A program made the position numbers and the translations under genes. Below, piece after piece: positions 6,102-11,109 of a stretch of DNA of 11,109 nucleotides. The notes below the pieces were generated by a model. It did not search any database. It saw only the letters and a program-made list of their open reading frames with translations, and was not told the DNA's origin. How positions within the stretch are numbered: the first letter of the stretch is position 1; each line of letters opens with the position of its first letter. Origin of the DNA: Dehalococcoidales bacterium (lineage in GTDB: Bacteria; Chloroflexota; Dehalococcoidia; Dehalococcoidales; UBA2162); assembly GCA_016844285.1 (NCBI GenBank), contig JAENIS010000083.1, positions 1 to 11,109 of the forward strand, read 5' to 3'.

Positions 6102-6214
6102 GGGGTATTTACCGGCATTATTAAAATATGGAATGAGAAAGGACAAAAATATTTTTTGTTGATTCCGTAATTATTTTGGCACGGAACTGTGGTAGGACAG
6201 AAATGGGACAATAG

Positions 6215-6244
6215 TTGACGCCTACTTTTGGCACGCAATAGAAT
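6215..6244 (+). promoter_or_regulatory. candidate promoter of the division operon
   Basis: TTGACG (6215-6220) and TAGAAT (6239-6244) lie 18 bases apart. Transcription would start near 6251, about 43 bases before the 70-codon gene. A ten-base direct repeat TTTTGGCACG occurs at 6174-6183 and inside the spacer at 6226-6235. A TTCCGT/ACGGAA inverted pair lies upstream (6163-6168 and 6181-6186). Confidence 0.55.
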
Positions 6245-6293
6245 GTCAGAACAAAGCAAGCAGAAAAAAATTAGTAGGAAAGGAGGCGTTCAC

Positions 6294-6506
6294 ATGGCAC
6301 AGTCAATCGAGTATCAGAAGCTGATGACGGAGATGGTCTACATCAACTTACCCGGACCACAGGAGCCGGCTCCGGGGATGACCGGTGGTGAGCTGTTGCA
6401 TGGTTTTCTGGCAGAGCTTTATCGGACATCGGACCAGGAGATGAAGAACTATATCAGTCTTCTATGCAGCAAGTGGAACGTGCACTACCGAGAATATAAA
6501 GGATAA
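6294..6506 (+). CDS. 70-residue unknown protein, first gene of the ftsAZ operon
   Basis: I do not recognise this family. The product MAQSIEYQKLMTEMVYINLP continues with a proline/glycine-rich turn (GPQEPAPGMTGGE, 22-34). Two helical segments follow, LLHGFLAELYRTSDQEM (35-51) and KNYISLLCSKWNVHYREY (52-69). It is soluble-looking with no membrane segment. The start is ATG 6294 because AAGGAGG lies seven bases before it; the frame is open back to an ATG at 6228, but that one has no such site and overlaps the promoter. It ends 33 bases before ftsA on the same strand. Being the first gene of the division operon suggests a division or cell-shape role, which is inference from position only. Confidence 0.7.
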   Translation: MAQSIEYQKLMTEMVYINLPGPQEPAPGMTGGELLHGFLAELYRTSDQEMKNYISLLCSKWNVHYREYKG

Positions 6507-6539
6507 CTGGCTTTCACGATTAGTTAAGGAGGAAAAAAT

Positions 6540-7754
6540 ATGAAAAGGAGCAGGATTGCGGCTATTGACGTCGGCACTACCAAAGTCTGCACCATCATGG
6601 CGGATAACGACGGCAATGGCGGACTCCGCATCATCGGAGTGGGGATCGCCCCATCCCATGGGTTGCAGAAGGGCCTGGTAGTCAATGTTAATGAAGCCAA
6701 GGAGTCGATTCGCGACTCAGTAAGGAAAGCGGAGCGTGTCGCCGGTTACCGCTTAGAATCAGCTTATGTTGGCGTTACGGGCCGGCATATCAGTTCGATA
6801 AATAATACTGGTACGATTGTTATTAACCGTAACGACCAGCTCGTTCGCTCCAGTGACTTGAAACGCGTCCTTGACGTTGCCCGTAGCGTTAAAATCCCCA
6901 GCGAAAGTAAGCTGCTTCATGTCATTCCCCGCAGTTATGCCGTTGATGGTCAGGAAGGGGTAAAGAACCCGGTAGGTATGCATGGCTTCCGTCTGGATGT
7001 CGAGGCACACATTATTACGGCGGCGGTAGCCTCTGTCCAGAATCTGACCAAGTGCATCCGCGGCGTTGGTATTGAGATTGAAGACCTCTTGATGGAACCA
7101 CTGGCCAGTGCTGAAGCTGTCCTCAGTGAAGAGGAGAAGATGAATGGTGTCATGGTGGCTGACATTGGTGGTGGCACTACCGATATTGCCGTCATCAAAG
7201 ATAACACTATCTACCACACGGCGGTCATTCCCGTAGCCGGGTACCAGATTACGCGAGACATCTCGGTTGGTCTGGGGCTTTCACATGAGATGGCTGAGGA
7301 AATGAAGAAGAAATACGGTGATGTGATGCCCGTCGAGAAGGATGCAGCCGAGGGTGATAGACCCGTGATTCAGGATGGGCATAGTGTCTCTTACAATGAC
7401 CTGTCGGATATTATCCATGTTCGTGTTGAAGAGCTTTTGCGGCTTATCGTCATGGAGCTACCGCGCACCGACTTTGCCAAACTCATCCCGGCAGGGCTGG
7501 TGCTCACCGGCGGTTCGGCTAATCTCCCTGGTATTGCCGAACTCGGCGAGCAGGTAACCAGAATACCGGTAAGGGTCGGCGCTCCGACCAATCTCTTTGG
7601 CGTCACTGATACTCTAAGGGACCCAGCGTATTCTACCGGTGTTGGTCTCATCCTCTGGCAGCTTAAGAACAAAGGTGCCGGGGAGCAGAGCTGGGTGAAA
7701 AGCAGGAGTGGTTTGAGCCGCTTCTTTTCCCGGATTCTCCCACTCTTTCGCTAG
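6540..7754 (+). CDS. ftsA: cell division protein FtsA
   Basis: The 404-residue actin-like ATPase anchors FtsZ filaments to the membrane and recruits the rest of the divisome. The phosphate-1 loop IDVGTTKVC is at 9-17, followed by the FtsA-specific 1C (SHS2) region around 85-165. The phosphate-2 loop DIGGGTTD is at 208-215, and the adenosine motif LVLTGGSANLPGI at 320-332. The last residues, SGLSRFFSRILPLFR, form a short amphipathic membrane-targeting helix after a variable linker. Length and ends are normal for the family. TAAGGAGG is nine bases before the ATG. It lies between the 70-codon gene and ftsZ, with a 32-base gap to ftsZ, so cotranscription is very likely. Confidence 0.97.
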   Translation: MKRSRIAAIDVGTTKVCTIMADNDGNGGLRIIGVGIAPSHGLQKGLVVNVNEAKESIRDSVRKAERVAGYRLESAYVGVTGRHISSINNTGTIVINRNDQLVRSSDLKRVLDVARSVKIPSESKLLHVIPRSYAVDGQEGVKNPVGMHGFRLDVEAHIITAAVASVQNLTKCIRGVGIEIEDLLMEPLASAEAVLSEEEKMNGVMVADIGGGTTDIAVIKDNTIYHTAVIPVAGYQITRDISVGLGLSHEMAEEMKKKYGDVMPVEKDAAEGDRPVIQDGHSVSYNDLSDIIHVRVEELLRLIVMELPRTDFAKLIPAGLVLTGGSANLPGIAELGEQVTRIPVRVGAPTNLFGVTDTLRDPAYSTGVGLILWQLKNKGAGEQSWVKSRSGLSRFFSRILPLFR

Positions 7755-7786
7755 CAACATAATAAAGTAACAGGAGGAAGATAAAA

Positions 7787-8887
7787 ATGGCAAAAACAAG
7801 TTACGTCCCCAGCCCGGCCAGGATTAAGGTTATCGGCACGGGTGGGGCCGGCTGTAACGCAATAACCCGAATGGTTCGGGAGCAAATCAGGGGTGTCGAG
7901 TTTATCGCGATGAACACCGATGCCCAGCATCTGGAGATTACCGAAGCGGCACAGCGCATCCAGCTTGGTGAGCGCATTACCCGTGGCCTGGGGGCTGGTG
8001 GTGACCATAATATGGGGCGGAAGGCAGCCGAAGAAAGCCGTGACGAGATTAAGCAGGTCGTCACCGGGGCGGATATGATATTTATCGCCGCTGGTATGGG
8101 GGGTGGTACCGGTACCGGGTCAGCTCCCATGGTGGCTGAGGTGGCCAAACAGAGCGGAGCCCTCACTATCGCGGTGGTTACCAAGCCCTTCAGCTTTGAG
8201 GGTGCTCATCGTACCGCGACGGCTGAGGAAGGGATTAAGAATCTAATTGATAAAGTGGATACCTTAATTATTATCCCCAATGACCGCTTACTCGACCTCT
8301 GCGACCAGAAGACGAATGTCGATAGTGCCTTCAAGTTTGCTGATGAAGTGCTCTTCCATGGCGTGCAGGCGATTGCCGAGGTAGTCACCGTCCCCGGGTT
8401 GATTAACCTGGACTTTGCTGATATTCGGACAGTGATGAAGGACGCCGGTCCGGCCTGGATGTCCATCGGGCGTGGTTCCGGGCAGAATCGTGCCGTCGAT
8501 GCCGCCAAGCAAGCCCTGGCCAGCCCGCTGCTGGATGTTTCTATCGGCGGGGCAAGGGGAGTTTTGTTCAATGTTTCGGGCGGGAACCTCACCCTTTTTG
8601 AGGTTCAGCATGCTGCAGATGTCATCCGGCAGGCGGTTGACCCGGATGCTAATGTCATCTTTGGTGTTGTCCTTGACCCCAACCTGGGTAATGAGGTCAG
8701 GCTGACCCTGATTGCCACCGGTTTTGCCAGCCGGGAATCAATGGTCGGCGGCGCCCGGGAAGAGGAAATCACCAGGATGCTAAGAGGTTTAAAGACAGAG
8801 GAAGAGCTTGAAGTACCTTCCTTCCTGCGGAATAAGCGTTCTGCTTCACCCGGAATAGTACGACCTCGCACTCCGATGCGCAACTAG
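7787..8887 (+). CDS. ftsZ: cell division protein FtsZ
   Basis: This 366-residue tubulin-like GTPase forms the division ring. The GTP-binding signature GMGGGTGTGSAP is at 103-114. GGAGCNA (19-25) and NTDAQ (43-47) complete the nucleotide pocket. The T7 loop NLDFADIRTVM (207-217) supplies the catalytic aspartates D209 and D212, at the same numbers as E. coli. The GTPase core ends near residue 315. Only about 25 residues separate it from the FtsA-binding peptide LEVPSFLRNKR (341-351), and a basic 15-residue tail follows. The disordered linker is therefore short for the family. CAGGAGGAAG precedes the ATG. A hairpin lies 20 bases past the stop. Confidence 0.98.
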   Translation: MAKTSYVPSPARIKVIGTGGAGCNAITRMVREQIRGVEFIAMNTDAQHLEITEAAQRIQLGERITRGLGAGGDHNMGRKAAEESRDEIKQVVTGADMIFIAAGMGGGTGTGSAPMVAEVAKQSGALTIAVVTKPFSFEGAHRTATAEEGIKNLIDKVDTLIIIPNDRLLDLCDQKTNVDSAFKFADEVLFHGVQAIAEVVTVPGLINLDFADIRTVMKDAGPAWMSIGRGSGQNRAVDAAKQALASPLLDVSIGGARGVLFNVSGGNLTLFEVQHAADVIRQAVDPDANVIFGVVLDPNLGNEVRLTLIATGFASRESMVGGAREEEITRMLRGLKTEEELEVPSFLRNKRSASPGIVRPRTPMRN

Positions 8888-8906
8888 ATTAACCGGTATG
8901 ACTGAT

Positions 8907-8943
8907 GAGGAGCGGTAGAGCAGGCAAGTCCCTACCGCTCCTC
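8907..8943 (+). terminator. strong hairpin after ftsZ without a T-tract
   Basis: Perfect 12-base arms GAGGAGCGGTAG (8907-8918) and CTACCGCTCCTC (8932-8943) enclose a 13-base loop. Only GATTTCG follows, so it may be a weak terminator, an attenuator or an RNA-stabilising hairpin. It begins 20 bases after ftsZ and ends 35 bases before the next start. Confidence 0.55.
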
Positions 8944-8978
8944 GATTTCGCTGAAGCTTGTTGCGGGAAGGGGGCAGC

Positions 8979-9323
8979 ATGATTACCTCTGATATTGGGG
9001 CGGAACTATGTCAATTTGCCAGGGAGTATGCTGATGACCAGTGCTGTCTGGAACTCCTTCAGTTTTTCGGCAGGTACCCTCATACCCGCTTTGGCGAACT
9101 GGCCGTCTTTCGCACCTTAAACAGCCGTAGGCTGTTCGTGGGGAAAGCCCTCAAGTGCCTCACCGATAAGAAACTGGTAAGGAGAGACGTTGAGAATAGC
9201 GTCCCCATCTACTCGCTGACTAACGATGAGTCGCTGCGTAATCTTGTGCTTGACCTGGCCAGGCTTGACCGGAGTCAATGGCAACTGTTACTGAGGCAAG
9301 TCTATCCCGCCTCTACTGAGTAG
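8979..9323 (+). CDS. small winged-helix-like protein downstream of ftsZ
   Basis: The 114-residue protein has the layout of a stand-alone winged helix. Helix one is CLELLQFFGRYP (23-34). FGELAVFRTL (38-47) and SRRLFVGKALKCLTDKKLV (49-67) form a helix-turn-helix-like pair, with KALKCLTDKKLV resembling the recognition helix and the entry to the wing. RRDVENSVPIYSLT (68-81) would be the wing. A C-terminal helix (84-107) could mediate dimerisation. A transcriptional regulator is the likeliest role, but no specific family is recognised. The start ATG 8979 has AAGGGGG just upstream; a TTG at 8958 is in frame but less likely. It follows ftsZ by 91 bases, so it may belong to the operon or be partly uncoupled by the hairpin. 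Confidence 0.65.
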   Translation: MITSDIGAELCQFAREYADDQCCLELLQFFGRYPHTRFGELAVFRTLNSRRLFVGKALKCLTDKKLVRRDVENSVPIYSLTNDESLRNLVLDLARLDRSQWQLLLRQVYPASTE

Positions 9324-9330
9324 GATGAGA

Positions 9331-9432
9331 ATGGCTGAGGTACAAGGCGTGGAGCTACTCCCGGTTCCCAGAGAGCCACTATACCCGGGGGAGGAAGTGT
9401 CCGGCAATGGTTGTTTCCAAGGAGAGAAGTAA
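9331..9432 (+). CDS. translationally coupled 33-residue micro-ORF
   Basis: An ATG seven bases after the previous stop opens a 33-codon frame beginning MAEVQGVELLPVPREPLYPG. It ends in TAA, whose last base is the first base of the next gene's ATG (TAATG). AGGATGAGA precedes its start. The peptide is acidic, proline-rich and not membrane-like. The tight packing on both sides argues for translation, either for the peptide itself or to couple its neighbours. Family unknown. Confidence 0.45.
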   Translation: MAEVQGVELLPVPREPLYPGEEVSGNGCFQGEK

Positions 9433-9614
9433 TGCCTGATTTGAAGACTGCAATCACTATTATCGAGATGCTCGTTGCCGCCGTAGTTGCCATACTTCTG
9501 GGTAACTATCTGGGCTATAAAGTAGGGCGGTGGAAACTGGCGGGAATTCTTGGTGTCCTTGTTCTAGTGGCTGTTATCGTTTTTGCCATCTACGCGGCTA
9601 TTGTGCTTCGTTAG
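9432..9614 (+). CDS. 60-residue membrane protein with two predicted helices
   Basis: Two long hydrophobic segments fill this protein: about residues 6-30 (AITIIEMLVAAVVAILLGNY onward) and about 38-59 (AGILGVLVLVAVIVFAIYAAI). They are joined by a short basic turn (KVGRWK), so the loop is probably cytoplasmic and both ends outside. No family is recognised. AAGGAGAGAAG lies just before ATG 9432, which was preferred over an in-frame ATG at 9411 because of that site. The ATG overlaps the micro-ORF stop. The gene is the last of the plus-strand run and is followed by a strong hairpin. Confidence 0.7.
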   Translation: MPDLKTAITIIEMLVAAVVAILLGNYLGYKVGRWKLAGILGVLVLVAVIVFAIYAAIVLR

Positions 9615-9658
9615 TCAAGCCCTCCAGTTCGAGGTTATTTGACAACTCTATCCCCTGT

Positions 9659-9689
9659 TTTCCCTTCCCCTTGTCAAGGGGAAGGGAAA
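9659..9689 (+). terminator. long hairpin after the small membrane protein gene
   Basis: Perfect 15-base arms TTTCCCTTCCCCTTG (9659-9673) and CAAGGGGAAGGGAAA (9675-9689) surround one base, so the real loop is about five bases. TTGTTTC follows, giving a modest T-tract. It lies 45 bases past the gene's stop and is the likely terminator of the plus-strand run. Confidence 0.6.
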
Positions 9690-9701
9690 TTGTTTCTTAA
9701 A

Positions 9702-9720
9702 AGGGGCTTACGCCCCTCTT
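9702..9720 (+). repeat. short hairpin of the AGGGGC family
   Basis: AGGGGC (9702-9707) and GCCCCT (9712-9717) pair around TTAC, followed by CTT. It resembles the hairpins of R1-R4 but has a shorter stem and no matching flanks. Confidence 0.45.
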
Positions 9721-9736
9721 CAACTTCTCGGAATAG

Positions 9737-9887
9737 TTAGTATCCTGTTCTGCTTAATTACTGAACCAATGGTTGCTTCAGCACACATTACGGTTTACGG
9801 ATGACCTTACCCTCTCTTTCCCCCTCTCCTCTTAGGAGAGGGGGAAAGAGAGAAAGAGGGGCTTCGCCCCTCTTAGACGCCCCGCAG
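9737..9887 (-). repeat. dispersed repeat R4, class II, right inverted copy
   Basis: R4 is the reverse complement of R3. Positions 9820-9887 match R3 at 66 of 68 bases, and 9737-9819 align more loosely, with blocks such as TAATGTGTGCTGAAG shared. It contains a perfect 19-base-pair hairpin (9812-9830 with 9834-9852) and the GAGGGGC hairpin (9854-9874). Together with the hairpins on either side it fills most of the 9615-10080 gap, where no intact gene is seen. Confidence 0.85.
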
Positions 9888-9915
9888 TTTAGCTCTCAAC
9901 ACGGGACAGAGATTT

Positions 9916-9944
9916 AAGAGAGGGAGCTACGCCCCCTCTCTTTT
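9916..9944 (+). terminator. terminator-like hairpin right of R4
   Basis: AAGAGAGGG (9916-9924) pairs with CCCTCTCTT (9934-9942), with an inner GC/GC pair and a TAC loop, then TTTT. It is shaped like a plus-strand terminator although no plus-strand gene ends close by. Its G-rich arm is a variant of the repeat family. It could also serve rlmN on the minus strand, though with a poorer tail. Confidence 0.5.
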
Positions 9945-9947
9945 ACT

Positions 9948-9979
9948 TAACTCCCCCTTCCCATCTGGAAGGGGGTCAG
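9948..9979 (+). repeat. G/C hairpin of composite arm B
   Basis: CCCCCTTCC (9953-9961) pairs with GGAAGGGGG (9967-9975). The 32-base block matches 4775-4806 on the minus strand at 27 positions. Unlike arm A, 36 extra bases lie between this hairpin and the coding-like fragment. Confidence 0.6.
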
Positions 9980-10012
9980 GGGGATGGGCATTCGACTGAA
10001 GCTTGCCGGTGA

Positions 10013-10084
10013 GGCAGAGCATTCCCCTATTTTCATGAAGCAGCAATCGCCGCCTATTTACCCGACGTGATACTAGTCAACTAA
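10013..10084 (+). pseudogene. decayed coding fragment, copy 2
   Basis: After a TGA the plus strand reads GRAFPYFHEAAIAAYLPDVI followed by LVN and a TAA. It matches copy 1 (4716-4776, minus strand) at 50 of 61 bases without gaps. Homology ends at CTAG (10076), five bases before the rlmN stop codon on the other strand. No start codon or ribosome binding site is present. It is a remnant or a conserved part of the repeat, not an intact gene. Confidence 0.4.
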
Positions 10085-11109
10085 CTTGGATTTTCCATAC
10101 CTTGCCTGAGATGGCTACGCAGTTGACCACAACCGGCAACGATGTCCAGCCCCATCCCGCGGCGGAGGGTGCAGTTAATCTTCAGACGTTGCAGCTCCCT
10201 TTCAAAGGTAAGTATGGCGTCTTGGGTTGGTGGCCTGAATCTGGGGTCGGTAGTGGTGTTGGCTGGGATGAGGTTAACGTGGCAGTTTAGCCCGCCGAGC
10301 CGTCGGGCCAGGGAACGGGCATCTTCTACCGAATCGTTTATCCCTTTAAAGAGGACATATTCGAAGCTAGGGCGGCGTCCTGTCCTTGCCAGATATTCCT
10401 GGCAGGCCGGGATAAGCTGCTCAAGAGGGTATTTTTGGTTGATGGGCACGAGTTTGTTTCTGAGCGTATTCTCGCTGGCGTGAAGGGAGATAGCCAGCCC
10501 TACCTCCAGGCTCTCCCCACTGAGGCGCTTTATCTGCGGCACCAGTCCGGCCGTAGAGACAGTAATATGACGGGCACCTAATCCGAAGCCCTCCGCTGAG
10601 TTAAGCATCTTGATGGCTGACCAGAGGGCATCATAGTTGGCCAGCGGCTCGCCCATGCCCATGAAGACCAGGTTGGTGATATGACTGTTTGCCCTTGGCT
10701 TAACCTGGTCTTTTAGCCGCCGGCTGAAGTAGAGCACCTGGTCGATTATCTCGCCCGGGGTCAGGTTACGCTCAAAGCCCTGCTGTCCGGTAGCACAGAA
10801 GGGGCAACAGATGGGGCAGCCTACCTGTGTGGAGAGGCAGACGGTGTTGCGCCATCGGCCCTTGTCGGCAGGATAGTGCATCAGTGTCGATTCGATGGTC
10901 TTGCCGTCGGCGAGGGCGAAAAGGATTTTGATGGTGCCATCGTGCCCGACTACTTCCTGCAATGGCGTGATGCTGTGGAGACGGGTTTGCTCGGCTAGCT
11001 TCTGGCGGAGGAGTTTGGGGAGGTTCGTCATCTCGTCAAAGGATAGGGCGAACTCCTGATAGACCCAGTGCTGGAGCTGACTGGCCCGGTATGGAGACTC
11101 GCCCAGGCT
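10081..11109 (-). CDS. rlmN: RlmN, 23S rRNA (A2503) / tRNA (A37) C2-methyltransferase, 5' end cut by window
   Basis: This radical-SAM enzyme methylates C2 of adenosine in 23S rRNA and some tRNAs. The visible 342 residues include an upstream piece beginning SLGESPYRASQLQHWVYQEF, typical of the RlmN N-terminal domain. The methionine at 11031 is therefore internal and the gene continues past the right edge. The CX3CX2C cluster motif is C98, C102 and C105 (visible numbering), with an extra cysteine at 101. The two catalytic cysteines are present: C91 in TVCLSTQVGC and C327 in IVAGCGQL. MGMGEP and SLHA are the usual radical-SAM segments. The absence of the Cfr-like ending and the overall pattern favour RlmN over Cfr. 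Repeat arm B ends five bases beyond its stop. Confidence 0.95.
   Translation of the reverse strand, partial: SLGESPYRASQLQHWVYQEFALSFDEMTNLPKLLRQKLAEQTRLHSITPLQEVVGHDGTIKILFALADGKTIESTLMHYPADKGRWRNTVCLSTQVGCPICCPFCATGQQGFERNLTPGEIIDQVLYFSRRLKDQVKPRANSHITNLVFMGMGEPLANYDALWSAIKMLNSAEGFGLGARHITVSTAGLVPQIKRLSGESLEVGLAISLHASENTLRNKLVPINQKYPLEQLIPACQEYLARTGRRPSFEYVLFKGINDSVEDARSLARRLGGLNCHVNLIPANTTTDPRFRPPTQDAILTFERELQRLKINCTLRRGMGLDIVAGCGQLRSHLRQGMENPS

Noticed and set aside
6174..6190. A sigma-54 promoter suggested by TGGCACG
   Set aside because: Both TGGCACG copies lack the TTGC element at the required spacing (TGTG and AGAA are found instead), so the -12 half is missing.
6228..6293. Longer N-terminus of the 70-residue protein starting at 6228
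   Set aside because: The ATG at 6228 has no ribosome binding site and lies between the -35 and -10 of the likely promoter. AAGGAGG directly precedes 6294.
6759..7217. Minus-strand ORF of 152 codons inside ftsA
   Set aside because: It is a shadow of the ftsA reading frame, which has all expected motifs.
11031..11033. Methionine at 11031 as the rlmN start
   Set aside because: The frame stays open to the window edge and the upstream 26 residues match the RlmN N-terminal domain, so the gene is cut by the window.

Overview
The window looks like a chromosomal piece of an uncultivated bacterium. The gene families (a TyrA-type dehydrogenase, a Lon-family AAA protease, FtsA/FtsZ without the rest of a peptidoglycan cluster, RlmN) and the dense G/C hairpin repeats would suit Chloroflexota, perhaps class Dehalococcoidia. 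That placement is an inference; no rRNA or tRNA gene is present to anchor it.

Layout from left to right. 1-318: repeat R1 with a terminator-like hairpin, then the promoter of a toxin-antitoxin pair. 319-784: hicB and hicA, overlapping by 8 bases. 785-1112: repeat R2, a direct copy of R1, then a palindromic repeat fragment. 1113-1979: a prephenate-dehydrogenase-like gene (+). 2061-4538: a Lon-related protease with its Ser-Lys dyad (-), convergent with the previous gene. 4539-5348: an 810-base stretch with no convincing intact gene. It holds a decayed coding fragment, a double-hairpin palindromic element, repeat R3 and a doubtful 52-codon ORF. 5349-6047: a DUF5343-like gene (-) with a palindrome straddling its promoter. 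6294-8887: a division operon made of a 70-residue unknown protein, ftsA and ftsZ, each with a strong ribosome binding site. 8979-9614: a winged-helix-like protein, a translationally coupled 33-residue micro-ORF and a 60-residue two-helix membrane protein. 9615-10080: a 466-base convergent gap full of hairpins, containing repeat R4 and a second copy of the decayed fragment. 10081-11109: rlmN (-), running off the right edge.

The division block is the functional core. FtsZ polymerises, FtsA tethers it to the membrane through a C-terminal amphipathic helix, and the unknown 70-residue protein is expressed just ahead of them. The downstream trio sits on the same strand after a hairpin without a T-tract, so it may receive read-through.

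The most unusual feature is the repeat architecture. R3 and R4 are about 150 bp each, inverted, and 66 of 68 bases are identical in the core. Outside each lies a matching hairpin and a matching coding-like fragment, so two composite arms (4716-5112 and 9737-10076) bracket the block holding the DUF5343-like gene, ftsA-ftsZ and the downstream trio. A related repeat class (R1/R2) brackets the hicBA pair as direct repeats. This could reflect a mobile or recombining repeat system, but the sequence alone does not prove activity.
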